64,000 nucleotides of DNA from Glaciihabitans tibetensis (GCF_003003265.1 NZ_PVTL01000002.1:186001-250000); one strand, 5' to 3'; shown: positions 15,224-25,132, counted from the stretch's first letter. Translations and numbers: made by a program. The notes: a model not told the origin generated them from the sequence alone.

Positions 15224-15979
15224 ATGATTCGCTTCGATGCAGTAACCAAGTCGTATGCCGGCAATTCACGCCCGGCGCTCAATTCCGTGAGCCTCGAGAT
15301 TCTCAAGGGGGAGTTCGTCTTCCTCGTCGGCGCCTCCGGGTCCGGAAAGTCGAGTTTTCTCCGTCTGGTGCTGAAGGAGGAAAAGCCCTCCAAGGGACAG
15401 ATTCATGTCCTTGGCCACCAGCTCAACACGCTTCCCAGCCGCAAGGTTCCGTACTTCCGCCGCAACCTCGGCGTGGTGTTCCAGGACTTCCGGCTGCTGC
15501 CCCAGAAGACGGTGTTCGACAACGTCGCCTTCACCCTCCAGGTCATTGGCAAGAGCCGCGGGTTCATCCAGGAGGCCGTGCCGGACACGCTGAAGATGGT
15601 GGGGCTGTCGGGTAAGTCCGGCCGGTTCCCGCACGAGCTCTCCGGTGGCGAGCAGCAGCGCGTCGCCATTGCCCGAGCGATCGTCAACAAGCCCGCGATT
15701 ATGCTCGCGGATGAACCGACCGGAAACCTGGACCCCGCGACATCCGCTGGGATTATGGGTCTTCTGGAACGCATCAACCTCGGGGGAACCACCGTGATCA
15801 TGGCAACCCACGACGTCGGAATTGTCGACCAGATGCAACGGCGCGTGATCGAGCTCATCAGCGGGCAGGTTGTGCGTGACGAGCGGGAGGGTGGCTACCA
15901 GACCCAGTCCATTCCGCTTCCGATCCTTCCTCCGTTCGGCAACACCGGCCAGTTCCGCCTCCCCGGAGCCACGTCGTGA
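15224..15979 (+). CDS. ftsE: Cell division ATP-binding protein FtsE
   Basis: ABC-type ATPase, 251 residues, with Walker [11 protein letters not shown], signature [15 protein letters not shown] and Walker [14 protein letters not shown], followed by the switch histidine in MATHDVGIV. FtsE drives the FtsX membrane protein, which in actinobacteria activates peptidoglycan hydrolases at the septum. Length is slightly above the usual 220-230 because of a C-terminal tail ([13 protein letters not shown]). Its stop overlaps the ftsX start (GTGA). Confidence 0.97.
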   Translation: MIRFDAVTKSYAGNSRPALNSVSLEILKGEFVFLVGASGSGKSSFLRLVLKEEKPSKGQIHVLGHQLNTLPSRKVPYFRRNLGVVFQDFRLLPQKTVFDNVAFTLQVIGKSRGFIQEAVPDTLKMVGLSGKSGRFPHELSGGEQQRVAIARAIVNKPAIMLADEPTGNLDPATSAGIMGLLERINLGGTTVIMATHDVGIVDQMQRRVIELISGQVVRDEREGGYQTQSIPLPILPPFGNTGQFRLPGATS

Positions 15980-16893
15980 GGCTGCGTCTTGTCCTGAGCG
16001 AAGCCGCTCAGGGCCTGCGTCGCAATGTCTCGATGGTGATCTCCGTCATCCTCGTGACCTTCATCTCGCTCACCTTCGTCGGCACGGCGATGCTGTTGCA
16101 GATGCAGATCAGCGAGATGAAGGGCTACTGGTACGACCGGGCCCAGGTTGCCGTTTACATGTGTACGGATGTCGACACCGGCGGCAACTGCGACTCGGCA
16201 GAGGCTAGTGCGGAGCAGATCGACGCGGTAGAAGCACAGCTGGAGTCGCCGAGCCTCGCGCCCTACATCCAGCGCTACGAGTTCGAGACGCACGAACAGG
16301 CGTTCGCGAACTTCCAGGAGCAGTTCTCCGACAGCCCGCTGGCGGCGTTCACCACGGCGGACATGCTGAACGAGAGCTTCCGGGTGAACATGGTCGACCC
16401 GGACCAGGCGGAAATCCTGATTGACAACCTGCAGAACTTCGCGGGTGTGCAGGACGTGCAGGACCAGCGAGGCTACCTCGACCAGATCTTCTCGGTGTTG
16501 AACTCCGCCAGTTACACGGCTATTGGGTTGGCGGCTCTGATGCTTGTCGCGGCGGTGTTGCTCATCGCCACCACCATCCGCCTCAGCGCCTTCAGCCGAC
16601 GGCGAGAACTCGGAATCATGCGCTTGGTGGGCGCGTCGAACCGGTTTATCCAGACGCCGTTCATCCTCGAGGGAGTGTTTGCGGCGCTCATCGGATCGGT
16701 GCTTGCCGGAGCGTCCATCGTCGCGATTGTGCACTTCTTCATCACGGGCTACCTACGGACGACGCTGGGGGCGACCACCACACTGGTGGGGATGGACGAG
16801 GCGATCATCGTTGTGCCCGTGCTGGTCGTGCTGGGGGCGCTGCTCGCCGCGGTATCCGCGGGCGCGGCCATCAGTCGCTACCTCAAGGTGTAG
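15976..16893 (+). CDS. ftsX: Cell division protein FtsX
   Basis: 305 residues from GTG 15976. Layout is as in FtsX: short cytoplasmic N-terminus, membrane helix ([19 protein letters not shown]), large extracytoplasmic domain at about 45-170 with two cysteines ([11 protein letters not shown]), then three membrane helices separated by the conserved cytoplasmic [18 protein letters not shown]. Partner of FtsE by overlap and family. Confidence 0.96.
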   Translation: MRLRLVLSEAAQGLRRNVSMVISVILVTFISLTFVGTAMLLQMQISEMKGYWYDRAQVAVYMCTDVDTGGNCDSAEASAEQIDAVEAQLESPSLAPYIQRYEFETHEQAFANFQEQFSDSPLAAFTTADMLNESFRVNMVDPDQAEILIDNLQNFAGVQDVQDQRGYLDQIFSVLNSASYTAIGLAALMLVAAVLLIATTIRLSAFSRRRELGIMRLVGASNRFIQTPFILEGVFAALIGSVLAGASIVAIVHFFITGYLRTTLGATTTLVGMDEAIIVVPVLVVLGALLAAVSAGAAISRYLKV

Positions 16894-16963
16894 CGGGCAG
16901 GCTCACCCGTACTAGACTGGTGGGCTGCCCGACACGCGTCGGGCTCGGATTTTGGAGATAAAC

Positions 16964-17440
16964 GTGGCCAGGGAACGCGGTGAGAAGATCGTCGCGAGCA
17001 ATCGCAAAGCTCGCCATGACTATTCGATCGAGGACACCTACGAGGCCGGCCTGGTGCTCACGGGCACCGAGGTGAAGTCGTTGCGGGCCGGACGAGCCTC
17101 GCTCGTCGACGGGTACGCGTTCATTGAGTACGGCGAAGCCTGGCTCGACGCGGTGCACATTCCCGAGTACAACTCCGGCACGTGGAACAACCACCCCGTT
17201 CGGCGCAAGCGCAAGCTACTCCTGCACAAGCAGCAGATCCTCAAGATTCACCAGAAGGTGAAAGAGGGCGGCTACACCCTCGTACCGCTGAAAATCTACT
17301 TCCTCGACGGTCGAGCCAAGGTCGAGATCGCGGTGGCGAAGGGTAAGAAGGAATACGACAAGCGCCAGACGCTGCGTGAACGCCAGGACAAGCGCGAGTC
17401 AGACCGCGCAATGTCGGCCCAGCGTAACCTCGGCGACTAA
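16964..17440 (+). CDS. smpB: SsrA-binding protein SmpB
   Basis: 158 residues from the GTG at 16964, with GGAG six bases upstream. Family marks are [39 protein letters not shown] and the basic C-terminal tail ([20 protein letters not shown]) that enters the ribosomal channel. SmpB carries tmRNA to stalled ribosomes; the tmRNA gene itself lies 800 bases further on. Its TAA overlaps the stop of the convergent SIMPL gene. Confidence 0.97.
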   Translation: MARERGEKIVASNRKARHDYSIEDTYEAGLVLTGTEVKSLRAGRASLVDGYAFIEYGEAWLDAVHIPEYNSGTWNNHPVRRKRKLLLHKQQILKIHQKVKEGGYTLVPLKIYFLDGRAKVEIAVAKGKKEYDKRQTLRERQDKRESDRAMSAQRNLGD

Positions 17441-18105
17441 ACCGCGGTGAAGCGGGCGTCGACCTCGGCGCTGACCTCGATCTGCTCCGGGGTAAGCGAC
17501 AGCGCCGGTTCACTCTGACTTACCGATGCCACCCGACTGAACTTTGCGACGGGATTGGCGCCGCCCTGGCCCTGCTCTCCGAGCATGCCGGGGTCGGCCA
17601 CGGCGATTGCGCGTACCGTGGCAAGGCCAAGCGCCTGGGCGTAGACGGTGGCCTTGGTGACGGCGTCCTGGACGGCGCGCGAGCGCACCTCCGTTGTTGC
17701 TCCGGTGAGCCGGGCCGGGGTGAGTGCCCACTCCAGTGCGTCGACCGCGACCCCGTCAACGGCAGCAACTTCTTCGATCCACGGAGCGAGGGCGGCGAAG
17801 TCCCCGAAGGTGACGGTTGCGGTCACGCGCGCGTGGAACACCTGCGCGCCGGGCTGGCCGTCATTTGACCACACCCGCTCGGTCCAGACCTGCACGCTGT
17901 CGCTTGACCATCGGGCGATGGCCTCGGCCGAGGCATCCTGCACCCGTTCAATGCTTTCCCGCACCACCTGCGCCGACGCGACGGCGGCAGAAAAAGCCGG
18001 CCCGCGTTCGGGTGCCTCGTGATGCACGGACAGCGACACCTTCACCCGTTCGGCCGGGTACAGCGCAGAAAAGTTTCCCTGCACGGTGATGATCGTTTCG
18101 GTCAT
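17437..18105 (-). CDS. SIMPL (DUF541) domain protein
   Basis: 222 residues. The SIMPL domain fills almost the whole protein: [20 protein letters not shown] at the start, a central [20 protein letters not shown], and [20 protein letters not shown], the usual signature. Members are of uncertain role, often exported; here no signal peptide is visible, so it would be cytoplasmic. It sits between smpB and ssrA on the opposite strand and shares bases 17437-17439 of its stop with the smpB stop region. Confidence 0.85.
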   Translation of the reverse strand: MTETIITVQGNFSALYPAERVKVSLSVHHEAPERGPAFSAAVASAQVVRESIERVQDASAEAIARWSSDSVQVWTERVWSNDGQPGAQVFHARVTATVTFGDFAALAPWIEEVAAVDGVAVDALEWALTPARLTGATTEVRSRAVQDAVTKATVYAQALGLATVRAIAVADPGMLGEQGQGGANPVAKFSRVASVSQSEPALSLTPEQIEVSAEVDARFTAV

Positions 18106-18256
18106 GCGAGCTCCCGGGTGTCGGTGTGTGTGCAGGGGACTGCGAAAGCGCCCCGGTCTGAACTACAATAGAGGGCTGCACCACGGTGCAGTTTGATAAC
18201 TCAACAGCGTGCGATAGTGACCAGCTTGCATCGCCCTCGGGCGCGCAAGTAACCAT

Positions 18257-18632
18257 GGGGATGATCGGTTTCGACATTGCCTGCAAAACTGCGAGAAGCG
18301 GGTCGAGGATTCAGGGTTATCTCGTAAACGATCTCTGAAAACAATAAGTGCGAAATCTAACCGCGCTGACTTCGCTCTTGCTGCATAAGCAAAAGCACTA
18401 AATGAAGTCCGTCGGTCCGGGGATGCTCTCTACCCGGGTGCCGGCGCAATTTAGAGAGATTGCTGCGTAGTTACGCCTGAGGGCTACGCGGGACTTGAAC
18501 TCGGGCTGGGCTCGTTGACCTAGGTGCTTGTGGCAAAGGTCAGAGCCGAGTAGAACGTCTGCACAAGATACACCCGTAGAAGGCGTGGAATTACAGCAGT
18601 GGACCGGGGTTCAATTCCCCGCATCTCCACCA
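18257..18632 (+). ncRNA. ssrA: Transfer-messenger RNA
   Basis: The 5' end GGGGATGATCGGTTTCGAC and 3' end GGTTCAATTCCCCGCATCTC plus CACCA are the standard tmRNA ends and pair as a tRNA-Ala-like acceptor (G3-U70 type wobble present). The tag frame begins at GCG 18350 and ends at TAA 18386-18388, encoding AKSNRADFALAA, so rescued proteins would end AAKSNRADFALAA. Pseudoknot sequences follow (GGTCCGGGG...CTACCCGGG). A TACAAT at 18164-18169 may be the -10 element; the -35 is unclear. It works with SmpB encoded upstream. Confidence 0.97.
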
Positions 18633-18656
18633 TGAGTCACCATCGCACGCTGTTGA

Positions 18657-18691
18657 AAAGGGCCCGGAATCAATGCGATTCCGGGCCCTTT
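18657..18691. terminator. Strong intrinsic terminator after ssrA
   Basis: GGGCCCGGAATC and GATTCCGGGCCC form a perfect 12-bp stem with a 5-nt loop, preceded by AAAA and followed by TTTCTTAG, so it can stop both the tmRNA transcript and the convergent phosphoesterase transcript. Confidence 0.92.
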
Positions 18692-18742
18692 CTTAGTCGG
18701 CCGTGTGCTGGCGCGGAGGCGAGCTGCGGCCTGACACGGCCG

Positions 18743-21700
18743 CTAGCGCGAGACCAGCGTGAGCGACATCATCGACTTGTACGTACCCGCCAGCTTGTCC
18801 GTCGGAGACACGAACGTCAGCGCCGCATCAATGACGCTCTCACCCGGTTTGGTTCCCGCCGGAGCGCCCGCAAGCATCGCCGGATAGAGCGACTCACCCG
18901 CGGTCTGGGCGGGGGATGCCGCGACCTGTTCCGCGGTGCTGGAAACCACGCGCGGTGCGATGCCGAGTTGACGTGCATCAATGATGATCGTCGGGTCGGC
19001 CCCGTTGACGAACGGGCTGACTTTGGCGTTGAGCGTCCAGCCGTCCCGCGAGAGGAAACGGGTGTCCGACACGGTGATGCCCCCGAGTGTGCCGGTGGAG
19101 ACGGACTGGTTGTCGATCAGTGTTGGATTGCCAATCTGCGCCGTCATTGATGAGGGAACACCGAGCGCGAGGGTTCCATTCGCGCCATCCATCGTTATGG
19201 CGACGATGCCGAACTCGCCAGCGCGAAACTCGACCGCCGATTCGTTGGACACCACGGAGGGCATCGAGGTGCCCGCAGCGGTTCGCGCGGCGACAGTCGC
19301 CGTGTAGAAGCCCGGGAGCAGGTCGGAGAACGTAGTGACCAGGGCCGGCGCGCTCACCTCGCGACTCTCGATGATCTGGCTGTTTTGCAGGAGAGTGACG
19401 ATGTAGCTGGTGACGGGGCTTCCGCCGTCGTCACTCACCGGCTTCCACATCACCGGCATCGCTCCCGGCCCGCCCGCGGTTTCGGGCGCCGCAGGAGCCG
19501 CGGGAGCGACAGCAACGACCTTCGTCTCGCCGGACTGCTCGGCCGGAGCCGTGGACATTCCGGATGCGTTGCTGGCGACCACGATGGCCGTGTAGGTCGC
19601 CGCGGGAAGCGTGGCGAACCGGGCACTGCGCGCGTCTCCGGGCAGGGTCTGCTCGGCAACGATCTGGCCCGCGCGCATCAGTCGTGCGGTGTATCCGGTG
19701 ACGGCAAGACCGCCGTCGTCGGTAGGCGCCTTCCAGCTGACCACCGCATCACGGCCGTCTGCGGCAAGGGTCGCGGTCGCGGCCCCGGGGGTGGTTGCCT
19801 CGCGCGATGTGGTCATCGCGAAGTCGAGCGCCGAGATGTCGCCGGTGTTCGAGTACAGGCCGGTAAGCCCGCCCGTGAACGCCGCGTCATCCGGCACCGT
19901 CTGGGACGCCTTCATCACGGTCGCCCCCGTCGAGTCCTTGATAGACGCCCGCAGCACGGAGCCCGTCCGAGACAGCGACAGCGTCACCGGTTTGGTGCGG
20001 TCAGCCGCGTAGGTGGTCGCGCCGAAGTTCAGCGTTCCCTGGAGAACGGACAACGTCGTGCTCCCGGTGACCTTGAGCAGCGCCCATCGCGCGGCCTGGT
20101 CGTTCTGATCGTGGGGTGCGACGCGCAGGGTGTAGTAGCTCAGGCTGTTGCCCTCGCCGTGAACGTTTCCTGCAACGCCGATCCAGTGACGGTTGTTCGC
20201 GTACTGCGCCACCGCCATCGTGCTGGTGACGGACCACGAGTCGCCGAGCTCCCGGGTCTTCGCGACGGCGAGGTTGTTGCCGGGAGCGGCGTCGGGATTG
20301 CGTGCGGTGCCGTTGGAAACCGACCAGATGCCCCGAGCGGCGGTCCAGGAAGAACCGAGGGCGCCGTTGGTGCGCTCGAAGGTGTCGGCGAAGCTGGCGA
20401 GGCCGGCCTGTGCGCTGGCGGTCTCTGTGCGTGACGTCAGCCATTGTGAGGGTGCGAGCGGCTGCGCGACGACGCGGGTTTCGCCGATGCATCCGAACCA
20501 TCCCGCGTCTGGTGCACCCCACTCCGACCCGGCGCCGAGTTTCCACGCGGCGTCGACGACGGCGCGAACACCGACAGCCGCCGAGATGTTCCGCAGAACG
20601 GGCGCGCCCTCGACGTACAGGGTCGTGACCTGCGTGTTTGGGTCGTTGACCGCAGCGACGTGCACCCACGTGTCTGCCATGACCTCACCCGACCAGTTGG
20701 TCTTCGCGGTCGAGTTGATCGGCCACGCGCTGGACTGAACCTCGCGGAGGTTGGAAACGGCCATAAAGAACGGGGTGAGCTCGGGGTCAGCGCCCGCGGC
20801 GTTACCGCGGGATCCGCCGCTCGACAGGGCCGTCATCCACCGGTGGTCATTCGAGGTCCAGCTCGGGTCGATCTTTACGAACGTCTCGATGGTGTATCCG
20901 GCGGCGAACTGTTGGTCGTTCAGTGGGGCGGTGAGGGCCGTCTCGAGGTAGCTGTGGCGCCCGGTGTTGCGGTTGGTGTTCGTGAAACACATGCTCGTGG
21001 GGGTCGGAGAGAGGTAGTGGTGGCTCGAGGAGATTTTTACGTCTCCCTCAGCCGCTCCGTTGATGAGGGGTGCGCGCTTCAGCGGGTTCGCTCCCGTGAG
21101 GTCAGCGACGGTCGAACCGACCGGCACCACCTGGCCGTCGGCGCCGGGGAACTGCCAGTGCGCCACGGTGTTCTCAGCGTGGAAGTAGTCGTTCGCGTTC
21201 GCAGCGGGCTCGCGCACGGGCCGCGTCGGTTCGACGAAGTCCTTGTGCAGGATCTCGATCGCCTTCGCCGAGTACGAGGTGTGGTCGGCGGGACCGGGGT
21301 CGAAACCGGGGGCAATCGCCGAGAAGCGCGCGGTGAGGTCGAACGGCACCGTGTACTGCTCGTTCGCGCCCGTGAGTACGGCCTGATCGAACTCACTGAT
21401 GAGATTCTTCGGTTTGGCGACAACCCACGGCGACACCTGGTTGGCAACGATCCGCTTGTTGGTGAAGTCGAACTCGTAGAGCCCGAGGTAACCGTTTCCG
21501 CCCTGGTACGCCATCTGGTAATCGTTGACCACCTGGAGCACCGGACTGCCCGCGTCGTTGGTCTTTACCCGGTTTGCGTTGCCGTGGTGGTGACCGTTCA
21601 GCGTCATAAAGATTTGATTGTGGCCCCGGATGACGCGGTCCCACAGCTTCTGGCCAAACGGAGTGTCGATCGCTGTTACTCCATCACCGGCGATGTTGAG

Positions 21701-22474
21701 GATCTGGTGCGAGGTGAGCACGGTCGGCATCGTCGGGTGCGCGTCGAGCACACTGTTCGCCCACGCCATTCCGGCGTCGGAGGTCTGCCAGGAGAGCGCA
21801 AGCACCAGGTACTCCTGCCCGCCCTCCTTGACGATGTGGTATTCGTTGAACCCGGTCGAGTCGCGCCCGCCGAACGTGGACTGCGCAGCAGCCCGCGCCC
21901 GGGTGAAGGTCTTGAGGTAGGGCTCGTTGCCGAGGTTGCGGTCGGTGTCGGTACAGCCGGTGCCCTCACAACCGTTCAACACATCGTGGTTTCCGGCGAG
22001 GATCGAGTACGGCAGCCCACCGACCTCGAGCTTCTTCATGGCTGCGTCCGCGACGATCCACTGGTTGGGTTGGCTCACCTGGTCGACGACGTCGCCGAGG
22101 TGGGTGACAAACGGAATGCCGAGTTCGTCCTTGTTCTGCGCGAGCCACGTGGTCTGCGCCGTGTACGGTTCGGTGCCGTAGCGGGTCTGGAACTGCTTGC
22201 CCTCTTCGGTGGTGGCGTACCGGGAGTAAAACTGGGTGTCCGGGAGCACGGCGAGGGTGAACCCGGCGATCTTCTCATCGTCGGGTGCGGGGGCAGCGGC
22301 TGCTACCCGGCTCGACGTGATCGGTGTGGGGGCGAGCGCCTGGGCGGGTGCGACCGAAGCTAAGGGGGTGAGCAGTGCTGCGGCGGCGGCGAGCACGGTG
22401 AGGCCGCCGCGTTTCAGGCGGCCACCCCCGGCTGTACTGCGTGCACGATGTGGTTCGGGATGCTGTGGAGACAC
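18743..22474 (-). CDS. Large secreted calcineurin-like phosphoesterase with LamG and fibronectin III domains
   Basis: 1243 residues from GTG 22474. Signal peptide at about 20-47 (basic stretch, then LTVLAAAAALLTPLASVAPA). Metallophosphoesterase at about 70-350: AVLPDTQFYS, THLGDVVDQ, GNHD, TSHQIL and LNGHHHGN supply the metal ligands. A LamG-like beta sandwich follows at about 450-690 (WMTALSSGGSRGNAAG), then a second jellyroll-like domain at about 700-890 (FADTFERTNGALGSSW), two fibronectin III domains at about 895-1085 (VSWKAPTDDGGLAVTGYTAR), and a C-terminal domain with WxL-like features. No sortase signal was seen. It probably degrades or binds extracellular phosphate esters or glycans; the substrate is unknown. 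Confidence 0.85.
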   Translation of the reverse strand: MSPQHPEPHRARSTAGGGRLKRGGLTVLAAAAALLTPLASVAPAQALAPTPITSSRVAAAAPAPDDEKIAGFTLAVLPDTQFYSRYATTEEGKQFQTRYGTEPYTAQTTWLAQNKDELGIPFVTHLGDVVDQVSQPNQWIVADAAMKKLEVGGLPYSILAGNHDVLNGCEGTGCTDTDRNLGNEPYLKTFTRARAAAQSTFGGRDSTGFNEYHIVKEGGQEYLVLALSWQTSDAGMAWANSVLDAHPTMPTVLTSHQILNIAGDGVTAIDTPFGQKLWDRVIRGHNQIFMTLNGHHHGNANRVKTNDAGSPVLQVVNDYQMAYQGGNGYLGLYEFDFTNKRIVANQVSPWVVAKPKNLISEFDQAVLTGANEQYTVPFDLTARFSAIAPGFDPGPADHTSYSAKAIEILHKDFVEPTRPVREPAANANDYFHAENTVAHWQFPGADGQVVPVGSTVADLTGANPLKRAPLINGAAEGDVKISSSHHYLSPTPTSMCFTNTNRNTGRHSYLETALTAPLNDQQFAAGYTIETFVKIDPSWTSNDHRWMTALSSGGSRGNAAGADPELTPFFMAVSNLREVQSSAWPINSTAKTNWSGEVMADTWVHVAAVNDPNTQVTTLYVEGAPVLRNISAAVGVRAVVDAAWKLGAGSEWGAPDAGWFGCIGETRVVAQPLAPSQWLTSRTETASAQAGLASFADTFERTNGALGSSWTAARGIWSVSNGTARNPDAAPGNNLAVAKTRELGDSWSVTSTMAVAQYANNRHWIGVAGNVHGEGNSLSYYTLRVAPHDQNDQAARWALLKVTGSTTLSVLQGTLNFGATTYAADRTKPVTLSLSRTGSVLRASIKDSTGATVMKASQTVPDDAAFTGGLTGLYSNTGDISALDFAMTTSREATTPGAATATLAADGRDAVVSWKAPTDDGGLAVTGYTARLMRAGQIVAEQTLPGDARSARFATLPAATYTAIVVASNASGMSTAPAEQSGETKVVAVAPAAPAAPETAGGPGAMPVMWKPVSDDGGSPVTSYIVTLLQNSQIIESREVSAPALVTTFSDLLPGFYTATVAARTAAGTSMPSVVSNESAVEFRAGEFGIVAITMDGANGTLALGVPSSMTAQIGNPTLIDNQSVSTGTLGGITVSDTRFLSRDGWTLNAKVSPFVNGADPTIIIDARQLGIAPRVVSSTAEQVAASPAQTAGESLYPAMLAGAPAGTKPGESVIDAALTFVSPTDKLAGTYKSMMSLTLVSR

Positions 22475-22747
22475 GACGGAGGAGGCCTTCCGGGGGTGTG
22501 GGCACGGCCCCGATCTGGGACCTTCGCCTGTCTACAGACGCATCGTGAACACCGCGGGCTGTTCGGGCAAACGAGCTGTCGACGCGCATCAACCGGTTGC
22601 CCTCAGCCGAAACAGGGCAGCCCGGCATCCCACCTCGCATCTCACCCAAATCGGGTGTGGAGTGCGGACGGGACAGACCGCAATCATGAAGGACAGTCAG
22701 CCGTCACCTCAGGCTTGGGGAACCGGCACACAACGAGAGGGACTACC

Positions 22748-23155
22748 GTGAATTTCTGGGACAACTTTTGGGACATTATCGGGTGGTTCTTCTGGATCTT
22801 TGTATTCACCGCCTACCTAATGGCTCTCTTCGGCATCATCGCGGATGTGTTCCGTGACCGCGAGCTGAGTGGTTTCGGTAAGGCGGCGTGGATACTATTT
22901 CTCGTCTTCTTCCCGTTCATTACGGCGCTCGTCTACCTCATCGCGCGCGGTCGCGGCATGGCCGAACGCAACATGCGGCAGGCAGAGGCCGCCCAGCACG
23001 CCACGGATGACTACATCCGCACTGTCGCGGGCTCCAGCGGTGGCTCCAGCGCGAGCGACGAGATCGCGAAAGCGAAGTCACTGCTCGACCAAGGCACCAT
23101 CACTTCAGGCGAGTACAACAATCTCAAAGAGAAGGCACTCGCGCACTCGAACTAG
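22748..23155 (+). CDS. Membrane protein with PLDc_N-like N-terminus and SHOCT domain
   Basis: 135 residues from the GTG at 22748 (GAGAGGGA ten bases upstream). Two membrane helices (DIIGWFFWIFVFTAYLMALF; AAWILFLVFFPFITALVYLI) are followed by a glycine/serine linker and a C-terminal SHOCT domain, IAKAKSLLDQGTITSGEYNN. SHOCT domains are short oligomerisation or partner-binding modules. Function unknown. An upstream extension of the frame lacks gene-like features. Confidence 0.85.
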   Translation: MNFWDNFWDIIGWFFWIFVFTAYLMALFGIIADVFRDRELSGFGKAAWILFLVFFPFITALVYLIARGRGMAERNMRQAEAAQHATDDYIRTVAGSSGGSSASDEIAKAKSLLDQGTITSGEYNNLKEKALAHSN

Positions 23156-23195
23156 AGCGACTTCTCGAACTGCGCGCGTCTCGAACTGCGCTATT
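23146..23195. repeat. Three tandem units at the end of the SHOCT gene
   Basis: CTCGAACT recurs at 23146, 23164 and 23180 (periods 18 and 16). The first unit contains the last codons and TAG of the SHOCT gene; the third runs into the 3' end of the convergent hisN. Confidence 0.75.
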
Positions 23196-23985
23196 GAGCG
23201 GCGGCGACGATCGCGAGCACCTCGGTATGGAGGGCTCCGTTCGTCGCCAATGCGCTGCCGTGCCACGGTCCATCGAGTCCGTCGACCGAGGTGAATGTGC
23301 CTCCGGCCTCTTCAATGATGGGGATGACTGCGGCCATGTCGTATGGCTGGAGGTCGAACTCTCCGACGATGTCCAGCGCCCCTTCGGCCAGCAACATGTA
23401 CGACCACATTTCGCCGATCGCCCGTGAACGCCAGACCTGGCGGGTGAGCGCGATGATCTGGTCGAGTCGGCCAGCCTCGTCCCAACCGGGCAGGCTGTTG
23501 TAGCTGAGGGAGGCGTCGGCGAGGTCGCTGATTTTCGTGACATGGATCTGACGGGGCGGCTGGTCGTTCTCCCGCAACCAGGCGCCATGGCCACGGGCGG
23601 CCCACCAGCGCTTGCCGAGGGCGGGGGAGGACACAACACCCAGCACGGGAACGCCGTCGATGGCGAGCGAAATCAGCGTGCCCCAGATGGGAACACCCCG
23701 CAGGAAGTTGGCCGTTCCATCGATCGGGTCGATGATCCACTGCCGGGAGGAATCGCCCTCGGTTCCGTACTCTTCCCCAAGAATCGAGTCCGTGGGGCGC
23801 GCGGCGGCGATACCCGCGCGAATCGACCGCTCCACGGCCTGGTCCGCGTCGGTGACCGGCGTGCGGTCGGGCTTCGTTGTCACCACGAGGTCGATGGCGT
23901 TGTAGCGGTCCAGTGAGATCAGGTCGGCGTCGCCGGCGAGCGCCAAGGCGAGGCTCAGGTCATCTGAGAGAAAGAAAGCATCCAC
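23191..23985 (-). CDS. hisN: Inositol monophosphatase family; likely histidinol-phosphatase HisN
   Basis: 264 residues from GTG 23985. Metal-binding motifs of the family are clear: PVTDADQAVE near 43, LGEEYG near 69, IDPIDGTANFLRG near 84-96 and the later FDLQPYDMAAVIPIIEEAGG. The neighbours rsgA and aroA are the usual ones of actinobacterial HisN, which dephosphorylates L-histidinol phosphate; this context is the reason for choosing HisN over a general inositol monophosphatase or CysQ. Confidence 0.82.
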   Translation of the reverse strand: MDAFFLSDDLSLALALAGDADLISLDRYNAIDLVVTTKPDRTPVTDADQAVERSIRAGIAAARPTDSILGEEYGTEGDSSRQWIIDPIDGTANFLRGVPIWGTLISLAIDGVPVLGVVSSPALGKRWWAARGHGAWLRENDQPPRQIHVTKISDLADASLSYNSLPGWDEAGRLDQIIALTRQVWRSRAIGEMWSYMLLAEGALDIVGEFDLQPYDMAAVIPIIEEAGGTFTSVDGLDGPWHGSALATNGALHTEVLAIVAAAQ

Positions 23986-24024
23986 CCCGTCAGCGTAGCG
24001 CGCGGGCCGGGCGCGCCCACCGAG

Positions 24025-24120
24025 TCATCCCAGGGTTGGGAGCAATTCACCCCGGGGTCGAACGCAATTCACCCCAGGGTGGCGATTTACTCCAGGGTGG
24101 CGATTCACCCGAGGGTAGAG
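24025..24120 (-). repeat. Five tandem copies of the rsgA 3' end, each with a stop codon
   Basis: On the minus strand the last codons of rsgA, ACC CTC GGG TGA, are followed by four more copies of ACCCTx-GRG/GGA-TRA. Stop codons of the five copies complement to 24105, 24087, 24069, 24047 and 24025, giving periods of 18, 18, 22 and 22 bases. Four use TGA and one TAA. Short spacers (ATCGCC, ATTGCGTTCG, ATTGCTCCCA) are also related. Confidence 0.92.
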
Positions 24121-25130
24121 AGAAGGCGCTGAAGCGAGTCCAGACGCAGCGCACCGATCTCGCCCAGCTTTCCCTTTGCGGCCCGGTCGACCAGGTAACA
24201 GTCTGGGGAGTCGGGCAGATGGGTGCATCCCCGCGGACATTTCTCGGCCAGTTCGGCGAGGTCACCAAACGACTTGAGGATGTTGTCTGGGTTGACGTGG
24301 CCGAGGCCGAAGGAACGCACGCCCGGGGTGTCGACGATCCACCCGGTGCCGATCCGGTACGAGATGGTCGACGACGACGTGTGCCGGCCGCGCCCGGTCA
24401 CATCGTTCACCCTCCCGATTGCGCGATTCGCGTCGGGCACGAGTGCGTTGACAAGTGTGGACTTGCCCACACCCGAATGCCCCACCGCGACCGTGGTGTG
24501 GCCGGCGAGCATTTCTTCTAGCTCGGCGATCGGGAATTCGTCGGTGGAACTGCGGATGACGCGAAGCTGGAGACCCGCGAAATTGGCCAGGAACTCGGTT
24601 GGATCAGCCAGGTCGGTCTTGGTGAGAACCAGGATCGGGGTGATCCCCGCGTCGAAGGCGGCCACCAGATAGCGGTCGACCAGACGGGGCCGGGGCTCGG
24701 GGTTCGCTGCCGCGACAACGATGAGCATCTGGTCAGCGTTGGCCACGATGATGCGCTCGACCGCGTCTGTGTCATCCGCGCTCCGACGAAGCAAACTGCT
24801 GCGCGGTTGCACCCTGACCACTCGCGAGAGACTCCCGTCGACGCCGGAGGTGTCGCCGACGAGATCGACGAAGTCACCGGTCACGATGGACTTGCGCCCG
24901 AGCTCCCTGGCGCGGGTCGCGATCGCGCGGTGTTCTTCTGGGCTGCCTTCGGCGACGATGACGCCGTAACGTCCCCGGTCGACGGAGATAACCCGGCCGG
25001 TGACGGAGTTGTTGTGCTCGGGGCGCTGCTTGGTTCTCGGCTTGTTTGCCTTGGGGTTGGGGCGAATGCGGATGGACGATTCGTCGTACTCTTCGTACGC
25101 CTCTTCCGGGCCGTCTGTCATCCAGCTCAT
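24105..25130 (-). CDS. rsgA: Ribosome small-subunit-dependent GTPase RsgA
   Basis: 341 residues from ATG 25130. Circularly permuted GTPase: OB-fold at about 40-110 (GRVISVDRGRYGVIVAEGSP), G4 LVLTKTDLADP, then G1 GHSGVGKSTLVNAL and G3 VDTPGVRSF, then the zinc site CPRGCTHLPDSPDC. It helps mature the 30S subunit. The start sits two bases after the aroA stop, so the two are probably co-transcribed; the N-terminal extension of the open frame inside aroA is not part of it. ATG at 25121 is an alternative three residues in. Confidence 0.95.
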   Translation of the reverse strand: MSWMTDGPEEAYEEYDESSIRIRPNPKANKPRTKQRPEHNNSVTGRVISVDRGRYGVIVAEGSPEEHRAIATRARELGRKSIVTGDFVDLVGDTSGVDGSLSRVVRVQPRSSLLRRSADDTDAVERIIVANADQMLIVVAAANPEPRPRLVDRYLVAAFDAGITPILVLTKTDLADPTEFLANFAGLQLRVIRSSTDEFPIAELEEMLAGHTTVAVGHSGVGKSTLVNALVPDANRAIGRVNDVTGRGRHTSSSTISYRIGTGWIVDTPGVRSFGLGHVNPDNILKSFGDLAELAEKCPRGCTHLPDSPDCYLVDRAAKGKLGEIGALRLDSLQRLLSTLG

Positions 25131-25132
25131 TG

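Noticed and set aside
18193-18218. TTGATA ... GATAGT as an ssrA promoter
   Set aside because: Spacing is only 14 bases and the -10 half is poor; TACAAT at 18164 is a better but still weak candidate.
20660-22363. 567-codon plus-strand frame opposite the phosphoesterase
   Set aside because: Shadow of the minus-strand gene: composition is Arg/Gly/Val-rich without hydrophobic cores or motifs.
24025-24120. Possible CRISPR-like array because of regular repeats
   Set aside because: Units are 18-22 bp with no unique spacers, and the first unit is the coding end of rsgA; no cas genes nearby.
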